A DNA stretch of 64,000 bases from Termitomyces sp. T153 (taxonomy: Eukaryota; Basidiomycota; Agaricomycetes; Agaricales; Lyophyllaceae): contig JACKQL020000015.1 of NCBI GenBank assembly GCA_018296165.2, forward strand, positions 1-64,000. Reading direction: 5' to 3'. Made by a program: the position numbers and the translations under genes. Shown here piece by piece: positions 45,741 through 57,632 of this stretch; position 1 is the first letter of the stretch; every line of letters begins with the position of its first letter. The notes beneath the pieces are model-generated. The model saw nothing but the letters and a program-made list of their open reading frames with translations, was not told where the DNA came from and did not search any database.

Positions 45741-46291
45741 GTAGTGAGATAGTGATTGCTATGCCAGGGACATTGGTTGAGCCTGTATACAAGGTGACAA
45801 TACATGCAACTCCAGCACAGCCAGATGCCAGCTCCCAATCTCCATCCTCACCTACAAACCCCCTCCCCAACAAACTCCTGCTGCATGCTACAGGCAGAAC
45901 ACTCAAACTCCTCCCAGCACTTGACCTTCCCTTGCACAATTCCCTCTTCATCTTACCACCCCACCACTGCTTTCCAAGTCCAGCATTGCTAACAACCCAC
46001 CCTCTCATGCTCTCCCTCATATAAACATGCACTCCCTCTACACTACACCTCCCACTGTGGGACCAGATGCACCCACACCCACCATCTCACCCCTTATTGC
46101 CCTCTCAATCACCCTTAAATTCTTCTCTGTCCTCAGTTCCCTCTCTTCTGCATGCCCTTCTTTGTCCCAGACAATCCTCTCCCACACTCTTAGGCACCTC
46201 ATAGAATGCCAAACTCAAGGGATCTGAATTGAAGATGGCATGGGCAGGGAATGTAGTATGTTGATAACTGCCATAGGCAAAAAAGATCAAA
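45741..46291. other. CpG-poor stretch without a recognised gene
   Basis: A Pro/Leu/Ser-rich plus-strand frame runs to 46024 but has no known features. The position next to the helicase suggests Helitron-derived sequence; this is inference only. Confidence 0.4.
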
Positions 46292-47530
46292 ATGACTACA
46301 TACCATCCAGTTCCTGTCAGAATGGGCTATAACCTATGCATAGAAAGAATTGATATTGTTAGATCAAAGAGAAAAGGATGGCGTACCCTTTGCCTGAGAC
46401 TGGCCATGCAATGGAGTTTATTCCATTGGGATTGGAGAGGCAAGGAGGTTTACAAGCATGAAAGTCAAGGTGCCAGGCCATATATTGTCAGCATTTGGCC
46501 ACAATATCGTCCTAATCCTGAATATAAAGAGGACTATGAGAAATGTTGTTATGGTTGCATGATTCTCAACCATCCTTTCACTGCTCCTAAAAACCTGCTC
46601 AATGTTGAAAAGAAGCTTATCAGCACCATTGTCTTGATCTCCATCATGTTCACAATGACACACTTCCTACTGCTGAAGACAGTAATCATTCAGATATTGA
46701 ATCTGATTCTGAAAGTATTCTTGCTGATGATGATGAGGATTATCAAGCTGATTGGATGCAAGAAGCAGCACATCTTCCCAACCAGGCTGTAGAACATAAC
46801 TTGCCTAACTTGGGTCTATGAGATATGGAGCTTGACTATGATTGGCATAAAGAAGCTCCTTCAGGTGAAGTAATTTGTGATGCATCTCAGTGGCTTACTA
46901 GCCAAGTCAAAGAATCTTCTAGTGGTGATGATGTTCAAGCTCTCCCAGAAGTGGATTATGGCCAATCCCAAGGCAGAGCAACAAAATGTCTTTCTCCAAG
47001 TCATGGCTTATTTTAAAAAACTTCATGCACAAGATGGAGATCCAAAACCTCCTCCTTTACAAATTTATGTTGATAGAACTGCTGGTACAGGAAAATCATC
47101 TCTCAATTGGGCTATAACAACTGCACTCTGTGAATTGTTCAAAGATGGACTTCAAGGAAAAGTGCCTGTTGTTCATCTAGCTCCTACAGGGATCTCTGCT
47201 TTTGGCATTTGAGGATGGACTATCAACTTTGGACTATCTATTCCTGTCAAAGAGGGAAAAGGATTCTAGCAATTAGGAGAGTCCTCATTACAACATTCTC
47301 AAGTATGATGGAGAAGTGTTCAACTTCTTATCCTTGATGAAAAGTATATGATAGGATGTGCTCAACTTGGTCTAGTTGATAGGCAGGTACAACAAATCTT
47401 TCCTGGAGCATCAGAAGAAATTTTGGGTGGTCTTCCTGCTATCTTTTTTGGTGACTTTGCACAACTGCCTCCTATTGGAGACACACCATTATACAGAATT
47501 CATGCACACCATGAGGAGGTGTTTCATACT
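46292..47530 (+). pseudogene. Helitron-type Pif1 helicase fragment
   Basis: Plus-strand frames give R-P-Y-I-V-S-I-W-P-Q-Y (about 46480) and then a helicase core. Walker A is D-R-T-A-G-T-G-K-S-S (46877-47212), followed by H-L-A-P-T-G-I-S-A-F. Walker B is L-L-I-L-D-E near 47330. Then F-F-G-D-F-A-Q-L-P-P-I-G (47348-47536), the Pif1 signature. Stops occur between, for example near 47212 and 47267. No Rep domain or Helitron ends were found, so this is a partial element, cut at about 47530 by a Tc1 relic. Confidence 0.8.
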
Positions 47531-48755
47531 GCCTGAGCTGCTCCTTCAGGTACTCCAAGAGGTGTTCAATAGGGTTAAGATCAGGGGATTGGGCTGGCCA
47601 CTAGAGGACATCAAAGTTGTTGTCTTCAAACCAAGTTGTTAGCCCTCTTGGAGTTGTGTTTGGGATCATTGTCCTGTTGAAAGTAGTGGGCACCCTCCTC
47701 CATTTCCAACTTTTCAAAGCTCTCCTTTGCTCTGTCATCCAAAATTTCACAGTACTGCTCTGCATTCATGATCCCCACCACCTCTACTGGCTTTCCTACC
47801 CCATTCCAACCAATACAGCCCCATACCATAAGATTATTCCCTCCTCCATGTTTCACAGTAGGTGTAGTGGTTCAGTCTGAGATGCCTTCTCCTTGTAGCT
47901 TCCACACATACTGCTTTCCATCTGACCCAATCCTGTTAATCTTTGTCTCATCTGTCCACAACACTCTTTTCCAGTCCTCCACAGTCCAGTTCTGATGCTC
48001 TTAAGCCCATTTAAGTTGTAGTTGCCAATTTCTAGCTTTGAGCATAGGAACTTTCCTCTTTGTAGCAGACCAATACCCCCCCTTTTTCAGCACAATTCTG
48101 GACAGTCTGAGGAGAGACAGGGTTGGAAATGATGTTTCTGATAAAATTGGTGGCCTAAACAGCTGTATCAAGTCTCCTAGTTGAGATTTGTCCAAACAAT
48201 AGCCTGATTATCATGTGGAGTAGGCTTAGCTGGATGGCCTCCAAGATTGTTTTCCTTCTCCACCTTCAATTCTCTACCAATCCTCCCAATAGTAGGCTTT
48301 TCTAGACTAGTTTTAACCTCAATCTGATGCAGAGAATACCCTTGAGCAAGGAGAGAAGCAACAGTAGAGCATTGTGCAGGAGAAGTAGCTTTCATAATGA
48401 TGGTTGAAGGTCAAGATGTGGTTCAACCAACTTGAACCACTTCCAAATATGACCAAACATGGTCACATGACTCTGTTGATATTTCCACATGCAACTTACT
48501 CTTGATTTCTGACCAAAATAGGGATAGACCTGCAAAGTTGAAGATGCTCAAAAAACTGTCCCAATGAGTGAATATTTTGAAATGGTCATTACTCCATCAA
48601 TTTTGATTTAAATTACATTAACTAAAATATAATTTGTAGCTATGATGCCATAGTATTTTACATGATTTAACCAGAATTTTAAATACTTCCAATCCTTCAT
48701 GCCAATGTCATCTTTCAAAAAGAATAAAACATTGGGACAGTTTTGTGAGCCACTG
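47530..48755 (-). mobile_element. Tc1/mariner transposon relic (DD34E type)
   Basis: On the minus strand a helix-turn-helix start (48177-48395) leads to the catalytic region. It has V-W-G-C-I-G-W-N-G and F-Q-Q-D-N-D-P-K-H-N (second Asp, 47626-47856), then W-P-A-Q-S-P-D-L-N-P-I-E-H with the catalytic Glu (47545-47600), after a TAG codon. The right end, 48755, has the inverted terminal repeat CAGTGGCTCACAAAACTGTC with TA at 48756-48757. No matching left end is present: the element stops inside helicase sequence, so its 3' end is lost. Confidence 0.85.
48546..48755. repeat. Inverted repeat pair at the Tc1 right end
   Basis: GCTCAAAAAACTGTCCCAATG (about 48548-48568) is the inverse of the terminal repeat at 48730-48755. 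The pair encloses about 160 bp and could be a subterminal repeat of the Tc1 element or a short MITE-like derivative. Confidence 0.65.
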
Positions 48756-48757
48756 TA

Positions 48758-49159
48758 ATGAGCAGTTGCATTGAAATTGTATGACTAGACATTGCATGTT
48801 TACCCAAATGCAGCAAGCTCCCCATTCTATAGGTGAGATACTCACATACAAACATACTTTTTTTTCTCTATTTATGCCATTCCTATCAGTACTAGTAAGC
48901 CTAAGTTCCCACTCTCGGCATTTTCCGCTGTCACGTGTTTCGAACTTTTCGTTGGGGGTCAATCGCGAAACCTCAACGGCAACGGGAACAGAAACGGGTA
49001 CCATCACCATCCCAACACCAACAATTCAAGTACCACGACGACGCAGCAGTAGCCGGCTTCGCTGCAGTCGCCTACAGAGTTCCCGCCACTATCGTCAGGG
49101 AGCAGAGTCGCGCCGGAGAGACACGTGCCTGTTGTGTCGGGCGCGTGGGGCAACAATGC
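48758..49159. other. Boundary region, CpG content recovers
   Basis: CpG is absent up to about 48900 and abundant right after. No gene can be supported; short frames at 48935-49171 overlap on both strands. Confidence 0.5.
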
Positions 49160-49450
49160 CTGAACTTCTGAGTTGGATACTAGCGAAGCTAGATTATTCA
49201 TTAAGCTCTCCCGTACAGATCTCTCTCGGACGCTGTCTGGACATGATCCTAAGTTCAGTAACTTTCCGTGTGATTCATTGTACATTACATCCGTGAGTTC
49301 CTCTATGGTTCGGAGTCTGGGACCGCCAATCTAGATGAGCTTCTGCAACACCTCGTTGTCGGTGAGAAACTATATTCGGCGTATGGATGGAGAAGAAGCT
49401 GAATAGACGCGTCGCGCGTCTAAAGGCTTATAAAAAGGTCTGATCAGCCT
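49160..49450 (+). promoter_or_regulatory. Promoter region of the GGPP-synthetase-like gene, with remnant upstream exon
   Basis: Contains a TATA box (TATAAAAA, 49429-49436) and a palindromic GACGCGTC at 49406-49413 that includes ACGCGT, the MCB core bound by MBF-type cell-cycle factors in yeasts. Before these lies the diverged copy of the 82-codon end seen at 34529-34777; relative to that copy about 19 bp are missing near 49300, which breaks its frame. Confidence 0.6.
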
Positions 49451-49468
49451 ATGATTACGAAGAAAGTA

Positions 49469-50600
49469 ATGATGCCTCAGGACTCCGTTTACAAAGGGAC
49501 CAAGGATCTTCTCAGCGAGATATCCAGAGACGCTATTGTGGCTGATCATACTCTTGCAGTATCTCTTGAAGATTCTTTCTTCCTGACGTCCTACGATCTG
49601 GGTCCCGCGCGCGTTGTAGTTCCTAGTATGATATAACTTTGCGCTTCTTCAACCATAACTTACCATCTTACGACTAGGTTCACCTCCTGTATGGCAACCG
49701 CAGCAACTTCCAGTTCTCATCTCTGCTGATGAGCCCGCCATCGATCCAAGAAGAGTCTTGCAGTCCTGCCCGTTCGATGCTACGTTCAGGGCGATTACCA
49801 TCACCTCCCCAGGCTTATCCTTACGTGATTTTGACGTAATAACAGACCGAAAAAATCTTCGCGCGCTCTTGAATTTCTTCAAGAATACGAATCGCCAATC
49901 TCACCGCATTGATGCCGAACTCATTGGGAATACTCTCTTACTTTACCTGGGCTGGTCAGAGTGGGGTTACAGCCAATCTGCAACGAGAAACTCTTATGGT
50001 ATGAATTTCGAGAGGAAGTTCACGACCTCGCTTTCAGAAGGAACCATTCAGCATAACCGTGTCATTGCTTATCGCTTCGGGGGCCTCAAACTCATGGTCA
50101 AATATCAAGCAGACGCCTGCATCGGCCCCTTGACCACATCTGAACCACAGACCATGCGGCTTCCCGCCTTTACGACGCCTACAGGCCTCAATATTATTTC
50201 CACCGGATCCATGGTATCTTCGGAGTCCATCGTCGAAATCAAAACGCTCCGAGAAGGTTTTAATATTCTCCATCCCCGGACCATGGAGCAGCTATGGTTC
50301 TCCCAAACACCGACCCTTATGACAGGGTACCACAATGGATACGGCCTTTTCTCATCTGTCGAAATGACGGATACAAAGGAAGCGCTCAGGCTGTGGGAGC
50401 AGAATAATACAACAGCACTTCAAAAGGTTGTTCGAGTGTTACAGATGATCAGGGAACACCTCTCTCGCTCTCTTCTCAAGACACAGGCCATCGTACTCGA
50501 CAATAAAGGAAAATCCGCTCGCATCAAATTTTTCAGTCTTCTCGACGAGCGTGAGACTACGCTCCCCAATGATCTACGTCAGATGTGGGGCGGACATTAG
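49469..50600 (+). CDS. Fungal protein of the 'geranylgeranyl pyrophosphate synthetase'-annotated family
   Basis: Two exons, 49469-49625 and 49678-50600, with a 52-bp GT-AG intron, give about 359 aa. The joint reads V-V-V-P-S-S-P-P-V-W, matching the I-V-P-G-S-P-P-x-W signature of this fungal family. Later come I-T-D-R-K-N-L-R-A-L-L, F-R/H-R-I-D-A-E-L-I-G-N-T-L-L, G-M-N-F-E-R-K-F-T and V-I-A-Y-R-F-G-G-L-K-L-M-V. No DDxxD prenyl-synthase motifs are visible, so the common database name is probably misleading and the function is unknown. An ATG at 49451 is also in frame; I chose 49469 because of the TATA box spacing. A broken copy of the 5' part lies at 34516-35068. Confidence 0.8.
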
Positions 50601-53600
50601 TCGTAACAAATGATGAATACATGGAAAGGAGTGGCAGGGAATATGTTGGTATGTTGGATACGTTTTGCTGATCATTCAAATTCAGCTGAATGTTTGGAAC
50701 AAGGGAAGATTCGTTGGCGCTGTCTAGAATGCAATAAATTAGGTTGCTATATACCATATGACTGAACAATACGTATTTCGTGATTCCAACACCAAGGGTG
50801 ATGACATCAATGAATTGATTATTCGGTTAAGACCTTTAGATGTAAAGATAATCATCACTGTTTGCTGTTCACTTGATATCTAACCTCCGACTCGGAACTA
50901 TTGTTAGACCATGCATAAGGATAATGGGAGCGTGCAGGTCGTCCCTTCTCTATTGCTCATGGCGAGCTGCGCAACTTGAATTAATACTATGCTGCAATCA
51001 AACCTGAACACGCATAGCCCCGACTCGATTGGCTTTGCTTGCTGCAGCCTCCGCGACCGCATGCAAAGAACACTGTGTTGAAAGCGCGTTGACCACGTTT
51101 CTTTGCAAAAGGAACTGATATTACCAGATATTCCGAAACTTCGAACGCCACCGGACTCAGTAAAAAGCCAACGTTCCAACCCTGGCCGTCATATCAACAC
51201 GTTAACGTGACGGAAACCCGGATAGTTTGCAGACTACCTGGCACCACCTCGCATGAAACCAGACTTATAAGCTGGTACCCTAGACCTCCCCAATGATGAA
51301 GCACTATGTCTAAGTCAAAGTACGACTGTTTATGGTCACAACGTTCCGCGAACAGAGACATGCCAAGGGAGATACAGTCCAACTTTACGACAATGACTCG
51401 TAGTTTAGACCCAAAAGAATACATAGTCACTTCCGTACCGTATTACTACGCAAATACAACGCGCCATACTCGACCCTTAATTTTCCCTTGACCTCAGGCT
51501 TGCTCTTTTTTCGAGTGCAGCACGTCAGCCGTAGTTGATTTTCACTATGTCCTCTGGGATCTCACACACCTTCCGTTGTCTTCTTTCCGATCAATAACTC
51601 ATGGTTCAGGGATGGAGCTCGATGGAGCCTCATCGTTATATGGCCCTTTCCACGACGTTCAAGTTGGTCGTGACAGGTCGTCTCCCCGATCACTGTATGT
51701 CCTCATCAGACTGTGGAATATTTGAGGTGAACCAGTTTGCTTCGCTTGAAGCCTCTTAAAACTTCGCTAACGTATGCCGCGAGGGAGAGCTCTTCACATG
51801 CGACCCTGCGGCTGAAGACTCGGGCGGCCGCTATAATCTGACATTACGAAAATGTTTACCTTATTCGGCGAACGGACTTGTATGTAGTCTCTTTGAATTA
51901 TGAACGACTGTCTCCCATTCTGAACAAGTTGAGTATCCTTTATCATATGCTTCGTCAGAGAGGGGATTTTTAGGGCCCAACTAGACCTCCTGCGGAAATC
52001 AAGAGAACCGCGTTTTTATATCTCGCTAAAAATGAAATAGTACGCTTCCCTGGCGATTCAATCGCGGAATGCATCGCCCGAGATGTCCGTATGCTTATGG
52101 TCTGAACGGCCTGACACGCGCCACTTGGGTTAACCGGAGCGGAAACAAATTCAAGGCCAATTGACTACCATACCTAGAGGACTGGATGTCGGTACCTGGT
52201 ACTTCCACCAGCCCAACTTGATCTCTATGTATTCATATGTGAACATATGAGAGTATATATCAGCCTTTGAAAGAAGTCTTAATCGGTTCGGCGTAGATTT
52301 TCCGTTGATGTAAATTAATCAAATTAACTTGCCACCTGGGAAAATCAGACAAAAGCTTCCGTCCCTTGGCGCAATCACATCACGCCACAGAACCTTACAG
52401 GATCATTCCCCCTGAGCCTAGACACCGTTCAGACCAAACTTTCTGGTTATGAGGCTATATACTGGCATTTTCAACTGGTAGTGGGTCCTGATGGCTGGAT
52501 ATAAATATTATATGTGGTGTGACTCAATGGTAGCCCAAAACAACCCAAGATGCTTCAGACAAAAAGTTGGGTTTTTCACATGACCCTAGGAGCCAGTAGA
52601 CGCCCACCGCTGATGGTTATCTGATGAGAGTATGTAACTAACCACGATATCTGACGAGTGTATGTAGTCTGATCCCCAGGCTCAAGACTAGTGGTAGGTA
52701 AGTGTTACAAATGGTATTCCGAAGGACTGGAATACTTGATCATTTTATCCAAATACATAGCGCCACATTTTCTGGAACGTAGGACAGTTCTTACCCAAAC
52801 AATGCCCTCTGTAGTTAGCAGTAACCATAAAAGTCGTGAGACCCCTGACCTGCCAACCTACGCGAACCCGAAGCACTAAAGATGATCCCATACGTTATAA
52901 GAATACTAAAGATACAAAGTTGACGTATCTATTACGAGTGCTAGTGACTACAGTCAAAGTATGACGTTGATCTTGGGTCACAACAACCGCCACACAGGAT
53001 CATGTGTCGATAGCCTTACCTGAATTTACCCTATCGGCCTCAGAGTATTCTGGGTCACTCCAGGTGTGCACATGGCGTCGATGTGCAAATGAAGTATATG
53101 GAACCAGGGGTCGGTCAACCCAAGAGCCTGGTTCATATGGTCCATCGTGGAGTCACTGGTGAGTGGAGCAGAGTCGTACGAGAGAAGGCCACAGGATAGG
53201 GATGGAAGTCTATCACGTCGAATCGAGCTCAATAAACCGTCCCGGTTCGTGCTTGAACGAATTTGCGGCAGTGTCCGATAGACTTGAAGCTCTTAGTGGG
53301 CAAAACGATGTAAACCCGAGTCCCTGGATTGATGTAACAGCAGATCCTGAGCACTTGAAAAAGATTCGGAAAAGGACTTGGAAAGGTGTATATTACACTG
53401 GGGAAATGGCGAGGAAAGCATCGCAAATCGATTATTTGGCTTGCAACAAGTAGAGTGACAAATTGGCCAAATGATATCCCTACAAGTAGTATAGCAGGGA
53501 ATACTAACCTTCGAAAACCATACCTGACAGTGAGAAGACACCTTTCTCTATTGATGTGTAAAGTCTACTGTCAGAGAGTACACCAAGTGAAAAAATACCT

Positions 53601-56600
53601 GATGTCCCGGAATTTCTCTCCGTTGTTCTTTCAGACATTCAGACCCTAAGTAGATACGTGTGGAGAATATATACATTTCTTAGCTCATGAGATTACTACG
53701 GAGATACGTCCTAATGTGCGAACAAGATTTTGAACTTTATGGATGATTGCTCCGTCTATTAGAAGATAGGAGGCCAGATGAGCCAGATATAGTGAACCGG
53801 TGCAATAAGGTACAGGAGCACCCTATGCACAGTCAAGAGTTCAGTATACTGAATAGCAGTTCGATTTGAGTCAAAAGAGGCTCGGCCATCTCGATAAGCC
53901 AAGGCACTGACGTCGATAATCGAATTCATACTATGACGACACAAGGCCCAAATCGAGGCTGCTGCCTCTTTCGTGCAAGTGCAGAGAGGATCCACATTCT
54001 TCGTATTGTAATAGGAAACGGATTTCAATCCTTGAGTGAAATACAATTGTCCGCGCATGTGGGCCAAAGTGCATACCGGCCTTCCCACCGAACGCGCACA
54101 CCACATGATCACTGCGGAGGACCAATTTTGAGCTAATGGTATGAGAGGCGTGTTAAGACACGTTGGAGACAATACAGTATGTTTTCCAAAATAGTAGCGC
54201 AAAATCGATAAGGCCCGGAAGTCTCAGCACTCACGGTCGGATCTCACTTGGAATCAGCGATGAAAAGTTCTGCCGCGTCAAGTTGAGAGTATCCGTTTCA
54301 TTCCGATTGTTCCCGAATGAGAGTGGGACAGTGGGAGAATACCCAAGAATGGACGTGTACGGGTTTGGTGCCGATTCTTGTGATGAACTAGTTTCCATCA
54401 TGGGGTGAGTTTGCGCACCGTAGCTAGCCGGGTACGGGGTCGTCGGAACGTGTCCGGATAATGTCCTTTCCACAACAGCGATTCTGACGACTAAGCAAGA
54501 ACAGTATGTCTTTGCCACGATTCAAAGTATGTCCAAGGAAACCAGTTCGATATCCTCGCAAGCACATGTTTCTGTTATACCAGGCAGTGTCACACATGTT
54601 CGGACGCAGGAACACATCTTGAAGTTTCTGACTCACCTTGGTGAAACACAGACGGTACACCCTCAACGAGGGAGATCTGGTGACCCACGAAAGGCCAAGT
54701 GATTCCCAACGAATGAGTAAGAAAAACACATAGATGGACTGTGCCGCGCGTCTGACGTCTTCCTTCGGAAAGTAAACCAGCTGACCAGCTGACGCGTTAA
54801 ATCTTGCTGACGAATCCAAATGTCGAGTCATCTCGAGTCACTGACGGTCTGCGCAAACGTATGAATCAGGTTTGAAGAAGCTCCATCTAGATACTCCACA
54901 AGAGCTACGCATTCGATTTAATTGAGATTTGATGGAACGCGGTTTTGACACTGAACACAGTAACATGACAAGGCCAACCCATTGAAAAGGGTGCTGTTGA
55001 GGCTGTGCCACGTTTTGTACACGTTTGTGCGTCAAGTCCGGTCAATTTGTCATGCCGCCGGCAATGTACCAACACTTTTGGCGCCCGTCCCCTGATCTGA
55101 TGATCGCTTTTTGGATCGTCCACCCCCGCACTAATAATAGATGCCGTTCTGTTATAACATCAAACTGAAGTCTCTTCATGTGTGAAACGATCTTACATGC
55201 TCAAAGTTGAAGTCCGGGGATATCACCCTCTATCGGTGTTATCGTGCTTAGATGATAGAGATCAGTGTCCTCTCTGATTCGTCAGACTGATGATGAATAA
55301 GCCGAAATATTCGAAAATCAGGATCGATCCGTGTGAAGAAGAAGAGTGTTCTGTGATCGTTCGCGGAAATACTTCGAGATGTTCCACGAAAGTTCGGCTC
55401 GAAACACGAGTCTGACAAACGAAAAGTCAAAGAGTATGTCCCGCAGTGGGAGAAACTTCGGAAACCTCGGACATTGGAAGAACGAGAACATTGAGCCGCA
55501 TTACAGAGAAGAGCCTTGGATTATTCAAAGACAGAGGAATTCGGTCCGGATACTAGTAGTGGTCCGCCCGCGAGAAACTTTGATGATGCCTCAATTCCAA
55601 AGGAACTTGGATAGACAAGAAACACACACACTGGCACACGCATCGCATGTACACATACTCCGACTTGTGCTCGAAGAATCTACCAATATGAGTATCGAAT
55701 ATCCAAGCATCCTAGAATACAATACCATACCTCAACCGGCCGACTTTAATTCCATTCTCGTGACCGGCGATAACCCGCTGCCCAAAGCCCAAAAAAGCTA
55801 GTCCCTCAGCACCAATCAGGCCATACCTTCCGTCCTAACTCTTTCCAGCCATGTTTATCGATCAACGGTGCTTTAGCTCCGGCACGATCATGATCGAGTT
55901 AAGTGCCACCTCCAAGCGCACTTGCATGCTTTCCACGTTTCCCTATGTCGTATGTGCACGTCAGTATACGATGTGATTTGCGTAATAAATGATTAGCTAG
56001 TAAGTAGTATAGATCCTGATGGATCGATAATCTATCATCCATCCATCATGAGAGTATACCATGTCTGTCCATATGCATACCACATACGCATATTTTATTT
56101 TTATGGTCAATTGGCGAGCGATCAAACCCTTTGCCCTTTCAAGTTCCTATACACTCGCATCACTTTCAAGCGAGTCGGATGATAGACGACGAGGGTGCAT
56201 GCCCAGGACACGACGCAGCGCTCACTAACATTCCTTTCGAAAGCGCTAAGAACATGAAATTCCGGCGCGCACTTTGTGTCACTTCAATAGAATCCGATCC
56301 CGGACTCACACACACATACATTTTCTCCGTATTTTAAAAAAAGTATCAGATGATAGAGGGTACGAATGTCCCACTCCGAAAGGCTCCGAGGGGGTGCTCT
56401 TTTACAAAGCGCCAGTCCAGTGACTGGTAAGCACACTTATACTGGCGCCATGGTCCGCACCAGCTCAGTTCCAGTCTTTCCGAAATCTATGAAAGCCGGA
56501 AACAGACACTCTAACGTTCTTTGTCAGGTATTACTGATCACCTACGGTGCTAGTACATACCGTACCGATCAACTCGAATCAGAAGCGAATTCGAGGGTTC

Positions 56601-57586
56601 GAACACACGCAACTTGGAACCATACCAAGTAATACGCCGTACACCGGCGTCCGGGACCCTCGAAACGCATGTTCCCAAACTCCTACGGGGCAACGAACAC
56701 TCAACCATGGCCAACTTCCTCTCATGATCATGTACCCTCCGCCCATCCGCTCAACCAGTAGTACTTCCGTCCTGGTCCGTCTAACCGTCCATCCGATAAG
56801 CCCACCAAATCCGTCACAATCGATGACACCCACGCCTCAAAACTCCCAACTCCAAAAATTACCTCAAATGTCAAAGCACGCTCGAAAAGACAAAGAACCG
56901 GTCCTGAGGCCCGGGCCGAGTTGTGGTTGATCATGATTGTGGGGTTGGAGTTGTAGATAAGATAAGTTGAGAGATGAGGGTGATGATAATGACATGAGGA
57001 AATTTGATATTTTCAATCTGATAATCATTTCCTAGCGCGTGGCTTGGCACGAGTATTGGCACGATTCGGAGCACGAGCACGCGCACGCTCATCTGACGCA
57101 CACGCCGCGCGCACCTCAGCATGCCACCAAACGATGATCATGCCTCTACTGACAACCGGCCTGGATCCTGAATCAGGCCTCAGGCCTTAATCACGCCCCT
57201 CCAAGTCTCCAAATGACAAAGACCCTCGGATACTTTCGAGAAGCGACTCCGCATCATGAAATCATGTTCGACTCGGAATTCATTCATAGTCTGGGCTGTC
57301 AACCTAAGTCTTTGGTCTTCGAGTTTTCTTTCATGCGATGCGTCATGTGCGCGCTATGTAGGTACGTGAGGTCGTGATGGTGGAACTTGATGCTTGGACC
57401 CGTAACGGCCTACCCACCCCGCTCCCGGCCACTTGGCACTACCACGCACCCGCGCCCGCTTATCTGACGTGCGACCGGCGGGTGCCCTGTCCTGCCCTGT
57501 CAAGACTACGCTGCCCTAGCAACAACGGATGCATCTTAAGTATATACCCACGAGGCCCAGAGTCTGGACTCATACCTAGGGCCCCG

Positions 57587-57632
57587 ATTCTTGATTCTTG
57601 ATTTTCGATTTTCGATTTTCGATTTTCGATTA
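57587..57632. repeat. (GATTTTC)n-like microsatellite
   Basis: About six tandem copies of GATTCTTGATTTTCGATTTTC-type heptamers, ending in GATTATTGACTCGG. Confidence 0.85.

Noticed and set aside
49469..50600. True geranylgeranyl pyrophosphate synthase
   Set aside because: The aspartate-rich DDxxD motifs needed for prenyl transfer are absent; the family name is a database habit.
55346..55801. 151-codon plus-strand frame in the gene-poor region
   Set aside because: Starts at GTG, no motif, and chance frames of this length are expected in 9 kb of sequence with this composition; kept only as a mention in the region entry.
57587..57632. CRISPR-like or telomere-like array
   Set aside because: Simple short microsatellite with no spacers; too few copies for a telomere and wrong unit.
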